Positions 19,191 through 26,664 of a stretch of DNA of 64,000 bases are shown here, piece by piece. Below the pieces are notes generated by a model that did not search any database, was not told where the DNA came from, and was given only the letters and a program-made list of their open reading frames with translations. The stretch comes from CAYWYR01 sp964462685 (GTDB lineage: Bacteria > Bacteroidota > Ignavibacteria > Kapaibacteriales > UBA2268). Location of the stretch: the NCBI GenBank assembly GCA_964462685.1, contig CAYWYR010000001.1, positions 147,974 through 211,973 of the forward strand, written 5' to 3'. A program made the position numbers and the translations under genes. Each line of letters starts with the position of its first letter. Positions within the stretch are counted from its first letter, which is position 1.

Positions 19191-19560
19191 ATTTATAATC
19201 AGCGACTAAAACTGATGCTGATAGATTAAGCTTGCTTTCTAAGTTTCTTATCATTTGTACTGTAAGTTTTTTCTTCCTATTGAGAATTTCTGAAACACTA
19301 CTTTTACCGCCGATAATTCCGACTAGGTCTTTTTGTTTCAAGCTTAATTCCTCCATTCTTATCTTTATCGCTTCTATAGGATCAGGAGCATCTATGGGGA
19401 AGTGAGTTTGTTCATAATTATCTATTAAAAGAATCAATACTTCGGCTTCATCTCCTTCCGGTGAATTTGAAGGAGCATTGAAAATTTCGTTTAGCCGTTC
19501 GAGAGCTAAATAATAATCATTTTCATTTTTTATAGGTTTGATATTCATATTATGATCCAT
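19189..19560 (-). CDS. higA: HigA-type antitoxin with C-terminal HTH
   Basis: A 123-residue protein of the COG5499 HigA type. An acidic N-terminal part (about 1-60) wraps or neutralises the toxin in characterised relatives. A Cro/C1-like helix-turn-helix (about 65-115) follows, with L-S-L-K-Q-K-D-L-V-G-I-I-G and S-S-V-S-E-I-L-N-R-K-K. It follows the toxin gene after 5 nt, the toxin-first order typical of higBA. A second Met five codons in (19548) is an alternative start. It should bind HigB and repress the pair's promoter. Confidence 0.88.
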   Translation of the reverse strand: MDHNMNIKPIKNENDYYLALERLNEIFNAPSNSPEGDEAEVLILLIDNYEQTHFPIDAPDPIEAIKIRMEELSLKQKDLVGIIGGKSSVSEILNRKKKLTVQMIRNLESKLNLSASVLVADYK

Positions 19561-19565
19561 TGAAG

Positions 19566-19862
19566 TTATATATTATTCGCATCGATTTTATCATAGTGCG
19601 AGTGTGTTCCTATAAATCGAATAAAAGCCCATTGCTTTTCATAATTAAACTTAACTACCAGCCGGAACGAATTACCTTTTATATTAAAAACAGCTCTTCC
19701 GTTTTTTAGAATACTCGCGTTCGCATATACTCTTTTGATATCAGAAGGAGATTTCCAATCGGCCTTCTTCGCAGTATCATACCATGTTTTAAGGTATTGC
19801 TCAGAATCATTATAGATATTCCAAAAATCTATAAGGGCTTTTTTAGATACTATTCGTTTCAT
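19566..19862 (-). CDS. higB: HigB-type mRNA interferase toxin
   Basis: A 98-residue protein of the HigB toxin family (RelE-like fold). Characteristic features are the N-terminal M-K-R-I-V-S-K-K-A-L-I-D-F-W, the W-Y-x-x-A-K-K-A-D-W-K-S-P-S-D-I-K segment, and the strand pair V-F-N-I-K-G-N-S-F-R-L-V-V-K-F-N ending G-T-H-S-H-Y-D-K-I. Family members cleave ribosome-bound mRNA. It lies 48 nt after truA on the same strand and directly before higA. Confidence 0.9.
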   Translation of the reverse strand: MKRIVSKKALIDFWNIYNDSEQYLKTWYDTAKKADWKSPSDIKRVYANASILKNGRAVFNIKGNSFRLVVKFNYEKQWAFIRFIGTHSHYDKIDANNI

Positions 19863-19869
19863 TATGATC

Positions 19870-19877
19870 CAAAGTTA
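19870..19877 (-). promoter_or_regulatory. Possible -7 element directly before higB
   Basis: On the minus strand TAACTTTG fits TAnnTTTG and ends 7 nt before the higB ATG. If used, the message would be nearly leaderless. No TTG stands at the right upstream distance. Confidence 0.3.
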
Positions 19878-19910
19878 CGAAAAGTTCTCTAAATACGAAC
19901 ATATCTCAAT

Positions 19911-20642
19911 TCAATACTCAGCACCGACAAAATATAGACCGCTGGCTGGGGCTAAGGGGGAATTTAGCGTTCTGTCTTTTGCTAATAGCGCCTTTTTAAG
20001 CTCGGTCTCGCTTCTATGGCCCCTTCCAACATCTATCATAGCCCCTACCAGTGAGCGAACCATACCGTAAATAAACCTATCGGCTTTTACTCTATAGTGA
20101 TATTCGTTATCGCTAATCTTTTCCCAAGAGCTAATATCTATATTACAGAGCGTATTTTTAGTATCAGGGTTGTTCTTCGAGAAAGTAGTGAAATCAAAGC
20201 TACCGAGAAAAATCTTTGATGAACGCTCAAGCCCATCAAAATTTAGATCATAGAAGGTATATCCTTTGGTATCTATACCGAATACATCTCTTTTAGTTGT
20301 CAGCTTATAAAGATAACTTCTCCTTTTGGCATCGAATCTCGCGTTGAAACCCTTTTTTACTTCAACTACCGATATCACTCTTATATCATAAGGGAGTAGA
20401 GAGTTGATAGCTTTCGGTATCTTATCGAACGGGATGTTTTTGGAGGGGAGGACCATCGATACTGGCATAGCCAAGGCATGTACACCGCTATCGGTCCTGC
20501 CTGCCCCGGTAGTCGCCACTTGAACTCCATAAAGTTTTCGAAGAGCGTTTTCGAGGGTTTCCTGAACCGAGAGTGCGTTTTTCTGATTTTGCCACCCTGC
20601 GTAACCCGATCCGTTATATGCTAGTTTGATAAGAATGTTCAT
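19911..20642 (-). CDS. truA: tRNA pseudouridine(38-40) synthase TruA
   Basis: TruA isomerises uridines 38-40 in the anticodon arm. The catalytic Asp motif G-A-G-R-T-D-S-G-V-H-A-L is intact, preceded by L-A-Y-N-G-S-G-Y-A-G-W-Q at the N-terminus and followed by F-x-A-R-F-D-A-K-R-R-S-Y-L-Y. The C-terminal F-I-Y-G-M-V-R-S-L-V-G-A is also typical. About 243 residues is normal. The ATG at 20642 fits the family start better than an in-frame one 15 nt upstream. The HigBA pair follows on the same strand. Confidence 0.94.
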   Translation of the reverse strand: MNILIKLAYNGSGYAGWQNQKNALSVQETLENALRKLYGVQVATTGAGRTDSGVHALAMPVSMVLPSKNIPFDKIPKAINSLLPYDIRVISVVEVKKGFNARFDAKRRSYLYKLTTKRDVFGIDTKGYTFYDLNFDGLERSSKIFLGSFDFTTFSKNNPDTKNTLCNIDISSWEKISDNEYHYRVKADRFIYGMVRSLVGAMIDVGRGHRSETELKKALLAKDRTLNSPLAPASGLYFVGAEY

Positions 20643-20664
20643 CAACAAAATTATCAAAAAAAGA

Positions 20665-20696
20665 TTTGGTAGTTACCCTTTATTCACATATTTTTG
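20665..20696 (+). promoter_or_regulatory. Bacteroidota-type promoter for tRNA-Leu
   Basis: TTTG at 20665-20668, a 20-nt spacer and TATTTTTG at 20689-20696 match the -33/-7 consensus of the Bacteroidota primary sigma factor. Transcription would begin near 20703, 8 nt before the mature tRNA. Confidence 0.65.
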
Positions 20697-20710
20697 TACA
20701 CTAATTCTTT

Positions 20711-20792
20711 GCGGATGTGGCGGAACTGGTAGACGCGCTAGATTTAGGATCTAGTGCCGCAAGGCGTGTGAGTTCGATTCTCTCCATCCGTA
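20711..20792 (+). tRNA. tRNA-Leu (anticodon UAG)
   Basis: The acceptor stem GCGGATG pairs with CATCCGT (one G-U). The D-loop contains GGT, and the anticodon stem CTAGA/TCTAG encloses the loop TTTAGGA with anticodon TAG. A long variable arm (TGCC-GCAA-GGCG) is typical of class II tRNAs such as Leu. The T-arm loop is TTCGATT on a GTGAG/CTCTC stem with one T-T mismatch. CCA is not encoded. Confidence 0.93.
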
Positions 20793-20806
20793 CTAACGAA
20801 TAACTT

Positions 20807-20842
20807 AAAAAGCAAGATACACCGCTGTTTCTTGCTTTTTTT
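20807..20842 (+). terminator. Terminator after tRNA-Leu
   Basis: AAAAAGCAAG and CTTGCTTTTTTT form a hairpin with a run of T immediately after. It ends the tRNA transcript 45 nt before the tig start codon. Confidence 0.75.
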
Positions 20843-20886
20843 GTATATACCTGAAATCACCTTATAATCACTTTTAGGATTCCACT

Positions 20887-22356
20887 TTGGAACATAAGAT
20901 AGAAAATATAAGCCCGAGCAAGAAGAAAATAGACTTCACTATATCAACTGAAGAGCTTCAGCCGCATTACGATCAGGCCTACAGAAAGGCTAGGAAGAAT
21001 ATATCTCAGCCAGGCTTCAGAAAAGGGAAGGTTCCTGTAAGTGTAATAAAGAAGAAGTACGGGCCCGCTATCGAAAATGAAGCTAGCCAGGATATCATAA
21101 ACCAAGAGTTCGGAAAATTCGCACAGGAGCAACAGCTAAGAATAGTTGGCACCCCGAATCTGACCGATATTAAAAAGAATGAAGACGGTTCGCTATCATT
21201 TGTAATCGAGTTTGATACCATACCTGATGTACAGCTCAGCGATTACAAGGGTTTGACGATTGATGAGCCGATGCATGCCGTTTCAGATGATGAAATAAGA
21301 GATGAGCTGGATAATATTCTCAGAAACCAAGGTGATCTTGAGCCGGCCGATCAGGTGGAAGATGAGCATCACGTCGTAGGTTTGACTCTCAGAACAATCG
21401 ACAAAGAAACCAACGAAGTATCTCAGGAAGATGAGCCGCAAGAGACGAATGTTTATCTGGCTGATAAAAATGTACTCCCTGAGATGAAAGAACTACTTCT
21501 GAATACTAAAGCAGGAGACACGTTCAGGTTCACCCCTGACGACCATACCCATTCACATGATGACGGTGAAGATCACGACCACCAAGCACATGAGCATACA
21601 GAGTATGAAGTAACTGTAAACGATATTCAAAAGCTTGTTCCGAAAGAACTGAATGAAGACTTCGTAAAAGAGTACACAAAAGAAAGATTCTCTGATCCAG
21701 ATGATCTGAAAGAAGAGATCGGCTATCAATTACAAGAGCAATGGGATAAGCAATCACGCCAGGTAATGGAAAACCAAATAGTTGATAAGCTGGTATCGGA
21801 TAATGATGTGGAAGCTCCTGAATCGGCGGTAAGGGAAATGACCGATGTTATCTATGCCGATATGCACAAACGCTATGGTGGCACGCCGGAAAACAGACCT
21901 GATCTTACCGAAGAAATGAGAATTGAACTTGCCCCTATGGCTGAAAAATCAGTAAAATGGGAGATTATCAGAGGGCAGATAGTCAGGGAAGAAGGACTGA
22001 CGGTAGAAGATCACGATATCGAGCCTTTCGCACAGCAAGAAGCAGCCAGGGCTGGCATGGAAGCGGATAAGGTACTTAAGATGCTGAAAAGCAATCCACA
22101 GTTCACTACTTCTATACTTTCTAAAAAAGTTATGGATCTTATCCTGGATTTTGCCATTACTCAGGAAACTGATTTTGAAGGCAACCCTATAGATCAGACT
22201 TCATTCTCATCAACTGCCTATACAGATAACGATGATGAACAAGAAGCAGATCAGACTACAGAAGAAAAACCTTTATCAAAAGACTCTTCTGATGATAAAA
22301 AGTATAAGGAAGAAAAACCTAAGAAGAAAAAGAAATCAAAGAAGAAAGAAGACTAA
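20887..22356 (+). CDS. tig: Trigger factor (ribosome-associated chaperone, PPIase)
   Basis: Trigger factor binds the ribosome exit tunnel and folds nascent chains. The N-terminal ribosome-binding signature G-F-R-K-G-K-V-P is at about residues 43-50. A peptidyl-prolyl isomerase domain (about 155-255) and the C-terminal helical chaperone domain follow. The start must be TTG: an in-frame TAG lies 12 nt upstream and no ATG intervenes. Two oddities are a His/Asp-rich loop inside the isomerase domain (about residues 217-238) and a Lys-rich tail after about residue 435. At 489 residues it is longer than most. Confidence 0.93.
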   Translation: MEHKIENISPSKKKIDFTISTEELQPHYDQAYRKARKNISQPGFRKGKVPVSVIKKKYGPAIENEASQDIINQEFGKFAQEQQLRIVGTPNLTDIKKNEDGSLSFVIEFDTIPDVQLSDYKGLTIDEPMHAVSDDEIRDELDNILRNQGDLEPADQVEDEHHVVGLTLRTIDKETNEVSQEDEPQETNVYLADKNVLPEMKELLLNTKAGDTFRFTPDDHTHSHDDGEDHDHQAHEHTEYEVTVNDIQKLVPKELNEDFVKEYTKERFSDPDDLKEEIGYQLQEQWDKQSRQVMENQIVDKLVSDNDVEAPESAVREMTDVIYADMHKRYGGTPENRPDLTEEMRIELAPMAEKSVKWEIIRGQIVREEGLTVEDHDIEPFAQQEAARAGMEADKVLKMLKSNPQFTTSILSKKVMDLILDFAITQETDFEGNPIDQTSFSSTAYTDNDDEQEADQTTEEKPLSKDSSDDKKYKEEKPKKKKKSKKKED

Positions 22357-22382
22357 ACCACAGTAACTATATTACTATGAAC

Positions 22383-22418
22383 AAGCCTATCCTCAATAAA
22401 GTGGATGGGCTTTTTTTT
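22383..22418 (+). terminator. Terminator after tig
   Basis: AAGCCTATCC pairs with GGATGGGCTT (one bulge), followed by eight T. It separates tig from the convergent metallopeptidase gene. Confidence 0.8.
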
Positions 22419-22450
22419 ATTCTAAAAAATTAAAGAGATTTGTAAGGATA

Positions 22451-24502
22451 TTAATTTGATCTGATTATATCCAACGCCTGTTCGCTTGCATTTAGAAGTG
22501 GCTCTATAGATAGTGGATGGCCCACCGCACGCTTCATCCATACATCTGGTGGTAATTTTCCCTGGGATAGAATACGCTGCATTTCTTCCGCTAAGTCTTT
22601 GCCTTCCATATACTGCTCTAATTGAAACTGGGCTAAATACCCGACTGGGTAAGATGCCAGGTAAAGCGGATAATCTATCATGTGGGAATAAACTGCGAGA
22701 ATAGGGGAGCCTGGGCTTCCGAATATCGGGGCGTAATACTCATCCCAAACTTCGGCGGCTATCTCGATCGTCCGGTCGCGAAGTTCGGCGGGTGTAACTT
22801 CCGGATTATCATATAGCCACTTCCAAAGTCTCATATCAACTAAGGATACGCCCATCATTTCATAATTAGTCCATAAGTTGTCCAGGGTTGTCAGATGTTT
22901 GCCAATGCCATCTGGTTTCGGCATACCGAGAAGTGGTAAATCCCTGCTTTGGAAAACAAACGCCGTTGCTTCGGAAAAGGCGGTATTAGGCACTCCGTTC
23001 ATAATATAATAGGGAGTATCATGTAGGGAAATAGTCTGTTCTATATTGTGTCCGAACTCATGTACTGCGATATTATATCCTTTGTAATCCATGCCTTCGG
23101 GTTTGATATGTGTACGGAGGCGGGACTTATCAGATTTCATCTGAGCTCCCCATGCATGCCCTGCTCCACGGCTTGCGTCAACTTCCACCTGCTCGGCTAG
23201 GAAAGCTGCTCTTTCATTTTCAAAACCTAACTCTTTCAGTATTCTCGGTAAATCAGCTTTAAAAGCCGCTGCGTCAGGATACCTATCGCGTGTTATAGCC
23301 GATAGTTCATCTTCATTGATGTTGGAGCGTGCTTTAAAACCGTCATACCATATATCCCACGGTTCTAGCTGCCTACCCAGTCTATCCTGAACCAGCTCAG
23401 CGGTTTTCTTAATGGTTTCTGAAGAGATGAGAGCAGTAAAAAGGCTGTCGATTTTTTCAAAGGAATAGCCCATCTCCCCTTCAAATTTTCGAACTATATA
23501 ATTCTGATCTTTGGGGTAGAACGAGTCCGCATTTCTTACCGCTAAGAAATTATCCAAAAGATACTGATAACGTACTGTTGACTCTGGAGCAGCTTGTGTT
23601 TCACCTGATTCACCGTATATTTTGTTTTCTATAGGATCCCATTTATATTCTGACTTATTGATTACTTCATTTGGTATATCTTGGGTGATGATATTTAGCA
23701 TCACATTATAGACTAGTTCCTGTTTTCGATAACCATTATCTTTGTTGGCATAATTGGATTTGATCTCATCACGTAGATTCCAATGTGAAATTAGCCTCAT
23801 ATCTTCTGGAAAAGGAGAGTTCATATCTTTATCTACTACCTTACCCATATAGATATAGTATTCACTTATATATTTATCAGATTTATTTTGAGCGTCTGAG
23901 ACCATTAGCCCAGCTTCTGGCCCAACCCTAGAGGAAAAAAGGTCGCCGGCCGCTGCCATAGCCCACTGTTTATCTGTCCAAGTCTCTTCGTTACTGAGTT
24001 TTTCTTCTAAAGTATATTGGGGGAAGTTGAGAGCAATAAAAAAGGCGGTCTTGTTCTTGAACATATCCTCGGCAAAATGGGATGAAGGTTCCCAGTCAGC
24101 CATCATGCCCTCTAACTCGCCAATCTCTCCTGAATCTGTATGAACAGGCATCTTTAGTTGCACTGACATTCTATTAAAGTTTCCATATACCGATTCCAAA
24201 GATATATTCAGCTCATCGAATACTCTTTCAAGTTGACCATTGGGGATAAAATTCTCTACTGCGAATTTCTGAAACGCTTCAATATCCCCGTCGCTGTCTG
24301 TCCAGAGTTCAGCTATTTTATCAACGCCTCTGTTGATTCGGAATTCCTCATCTGGATATTTGGTTAGAAGGGTATCGATAGCATGTTCGGCCATGTGTTC
24401 AAATTTACTATCAGTTTTTGCTTCTTCACTGGCCTGTTTCTCCATACAGCCATTAAAAAACAGTATTAAAAACGATGAGAGTATTATTAGTATATATTTC
24501 AT
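22451..24502 (-). CDS. Lipoprotein zinc metallopeptidase (HEFGH, M3-like)
   Basis: A 683-residue protein with a lipoprotein signal (L-I-L-F-F-N-G-C), so it is probably anchored in the envelope. A zinc-binding A-V-H-E-F-G-H-N-I-E motif lies near residue 485, and about 25-30 residues further on F-S-E-A-T-A-F-V-F supplies the likely third ligand Glu. The gluzincin arrangement and mostly helical sequence suggest an M3 (oligopeptidase) or related family. No closer assignment is possible by eye. The neighbouring cation efflux gene is 18 nt upstream on the same strand. Confidence 0.7.
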   Translation of the reverse strand: MKYILIILSSFLILFFNGCMEKQASEEAKTDSKFEHMAEHAIDTLLTKYPDEEFRINRGVDKIAELWTDSDGDIEAFQKFAVENFIPNGQLERVFDELNISLESVYGNFNRMSVQLKMPVHTDSGEIGELEGMMADWEPSSHFAEDMFKNKTAFFIALNFPQYTLEEKLSNEETWTDKQWAMAAAGDLFSSRVGPEAGLMVSDAQNKSDKYISEYYIYMGKVVDKDMNSPFPEDMRLISHWNLRDEIKSNYANKDNGYRKQELVYNVMLNIITQDIPNEVINKSEYKWDPIENKIYGESGETQAAPESTVRYQYLLDNFLAVRNADSFYPKDQNYIVRKFEGEMGYSFEKIDSLFTALISSETIKKTAELVQDRLGRQLEPWDIWYDGFKARSNINEDELSAITRDRYPDAAAFKADLPRILKELGFENERAAFLAEQVEVDASRGAGHAWGAQMKSDKSRLRTHIKPEGMDYKGYNIAVHEFGHNIEQTISLHDTPYYIMNGVPNTAFSEATAFVFQSRDLPLLGMPKPDGIGKHLTTLDNLWTNYEMMGVSLVDMRLWKWLYDNPEVTPAELRDRTIEIAAEVWDEYYAPIFGSPGSPILAVYSHMIDYPLYLASYPVGYLAQFQLEQYMEGKDLAEEMQRILSQGKLPPDVWMKRAVGHPLSIEPLLNASEQALDIIRSN

Positions 24503-24520
24503 TATGTAGCTAGTATTTAA

Positions 24521-25498
24521 TTAAACACAATCTTCGTGTTCGCAGTTTTCTGATGTGGTCTCTATTTCAATCGTAGCATGCTTGATTCCTTCTTTCGATA
24601 GAATATCCCTTGCATCTTGCTTTATCTTTTCTATTTGATCGATGGTTACCTCTTCAACAACAACTAAGTGTAGTGTTAATATGTGGTATTCATTGTCCAG
24701 AGTCCAGATATGGAGGTCATGAACAGAGTTGATATCAGGAAGATTTTTAAGCTTGTTCTCTAAATCGGATATATTGATATTATCCGGTGTTGCCTGAAGA
24801 AAAACCTTAAATATACTTTTTAGCATCTTATAAACATTAAACAGGATATATACTGATATACCAAGTGAAAGTATAGGGTCGATAATCTGCCATTCAGTAA
24901 AATACATGATGATTGACCCAGCGAGAACCGCTACCCAGCCCAGTACATCTTCCATTAGGTGAAGCAGTATAGCTTTCTGATTCAGCGAACTGCTTTCATT
25001 CTTTTTAAGATTTAATACCGCTGCGCCATTAACTATAACGCCAAGTATAGCCATCAATACCATTCCTTCAACTTGTACGCTTTCAGGATTGATTAGCCTT
25101 GGCACTGCTTCAACTATTATGAAGATTGAACCAGAAAGGAGAATGACAGATGTGATTAGAGCCGAAACAATTGATAATCGCCCATACCCGTATGTATAGC
25201 TTTTGTTTGATCCTTTTTGGCTGTAATTCTCGAATATCCATGCCAGCCCAATGGCTGCGGCATCTCCCAGATCGTGTACCGCATCAGAAAGTATCGCTAC
25301 TGAATTTGTCAGCACACCACCGATTATCTCGATAATAGAGAAGCTGAGATTTAGGAAAAAAGCGGTTTTTATTCCTTTACCACTATGGTGGTGGTGATGG
25401 TGATGCCCTATATGTACTGTATTGGCATGATCCGGACCGTGATGTCCATGATCATCCGCATTCTCAGCTTGGCTAGATCCTGACTGATGGAAATGCAT
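24521..25498 (-). CDS. Cation diffusion facilitator (CzcD/ZitB-like Zn2+/H+ antiporter)
   Basis: About 325 residues. A His-rich N-terminus with an uninterrupted run of seven His precedes six membrane segments. Helix II carries I-L-S-D-A-V-H-D-L-G-D-A, and a matching H-L-M-E-D-V-L-G-W lies in helix V; together these form the transport metal site of the family. The cytoplasmic C-terminal domain (about 230-320) ends in E-N-C-E-H-E-D-C. Zn2+ or a similar divalent cation is expected. A TTG start (25504) would overlap the upstream PASTA gene stop; ATG at 25498 is an alternative and is used here. Confidence 0.92.
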   Translation of the reverse strand: MHFHQSGSSQAENADDHGHHGPDHANTVHIGHHHHHHHSGKGIKTAFFLNLSFSIIEIIGGVLTNSVAILSDAVHDLGDAAAIGLAWIFENYSQKGSNKSYTYGYGRLSIVSALITSVILLSGSIFIIVEAVPRLINPESVQVEGMVLMAILGVIVNGAAVLNLKKNESSSLNQKAILLHLMEDVLGWVAVLAGSIIMYFTEWQIIDPILSLGISVYILFNVYKMLKSIFKVFLQATPDNINISDLENKLKNLPDINSVHDLHIWTLDNEYHILTLHLVVVEEVTIDQIEKIKQDARDILSKEGIKHATIEIETTSENCEHEDCV

Positions 25499-25500
25499 GC

Positions 25501-26427
25501 TCAACGCTCATCCCACAGATCTTGTAACTGTTCTATTAACTCGTTGTTCTGAGTAGTGACTATCAGATCGATATATGTTCCTTTTAAAGTCTCACTTCCA
25601 GAGGTAGGATATTGTGAAAGCACCGTACCCTCGCTGAAAGTCTCGTCCATCTGTTCAGTGATATTACCGATAAGTAGTTCGTTCTCCATGATTAGCTGCT
25701 TGGCCGCCTCTATATCCATACCTACCAAATCTGGAGTGTAAATGGTAAATTCTGAACCCTTACTCACAACTAAACTTACTGTATCGCCCAGCGATAGTTC
25801 CCGGCCATTATCTACACTTTGAGTCAGCACGATACCAGGATCGAAAAGCTCGCTATTCTCATAAGTTATATTACCCATTACAAGACCTCTTGATACCAAC
25901 TCCACCATTGCTTCCCTGCTACTTAGGCCTACCATATATGGTACTTTAGCTCTTTCCTGCCCTTGCGATATGGTAATATAAATCGGCCTGCCCGCTTTTA
26001 CGGTAATTCCGGGTTCTGGTGTTTGGAGAACTACTTCACCAGCGTTAAAATCAGGATCATATTGTTCGCCGTTCTTTTCCCACCTAAGGCCTATGGAGCT
26101 TAATAGCTCAGCCGCCTTGGACTGCTCCATTCCGATCAGATCCGGTACTTCCAGGGTTGGTTTATCGTGAACGTAAGATGGTATGATAAAAGAATCCGTT
26201 ATCCAGATGCCTAAAGCTATAAAACCGATAAACCCGGAGAGCACAGCCATATACTGAAGAAAAAGAATAAAACCGCGCCGTTTCTTTTTTTCCTCTTCCT
26301 CTTCTTCTTCGGTATCGGTATCAGATCCTTTCTTCTTTGATTTTTTCAGATACCTAGCCCGGAGTTCTTTTACCTCCTCCTCGTCTGGTTTCCTTTTTTC
26401 TTCTTCTGATTCTAAACCATTATCCAT
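25501..26427 (-). CDS. PASTA-domain membrane protein without kinase
   Basis: About 308 residues. An acidic and lysine-rich cytoplasmic head (about 1-50) is followed by one membrane segment (F-I-L-F-L-Q-Y-M-A-V-L-S-G-F), then three PASTA modules. Each PASTA module contains a P-x-L-x-G/V-x-x-A-x-x-x-L pattern. PASTA domains bind peptidoglycan stem peptides or beta-lactams in Ser/Thr kinases and PBPs. Here no kinase or transpeptidase part is present, so a cell-wall binding or anchoring role is inferred. The preferred start is the Met four codons into the open frame. Confidence 0.82.
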   Translation of the reverse strand: MDNGLESEEEKRKPDEEEVKELRARYLKKSKKKGSDTDTEEEEEEEKKKRRGFILFLQYMAVLSGFIGFIALGIWITDSFIIPSYVHDKPTLEVPDLIGMEQSKAAELLSSIGLRWEKNGEQYDPDFNAGEVVLQTPEPGITVKAGRPIYITISQGQERAKVPYMVGLSSREAMVELVSRGLVMGNITYENSELFDPGIVLTQSVDNGRELSLGDTVSLVVSKGSEFTIYTPDLVGMDIEAAKQLIMENELLIGNITEQMDETFSEGTVLSQYPTSGSETLKGTYIDLIVTTQNNELIEQLQDLWDER

Positions 26428-26664
26428 ATACAGCAATAAGAAATGAATGATGAATATCCGTGCAATGTAAAATACGACAATTAGGACAAATGGATTTACT
26501 CTCTTCCTCTATTTGTGATATTATGTTAATAGTATATTGTGATATGTATGGTTTGCAATTTGCCATCTGTTGATATATCTTTCAATAAAGCTGAATGCAA
26601 TTCGCTTACTGTAAAGATATCTTAACATACCTGTTCTCAACCTTTTTAGCTGGAATATATTGAT

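Noticed and set aside
19864..20070. Plus-strand open frame across truA
   Set aside because: It lies antisense inside the firmly identified truA and has no recognisable features.
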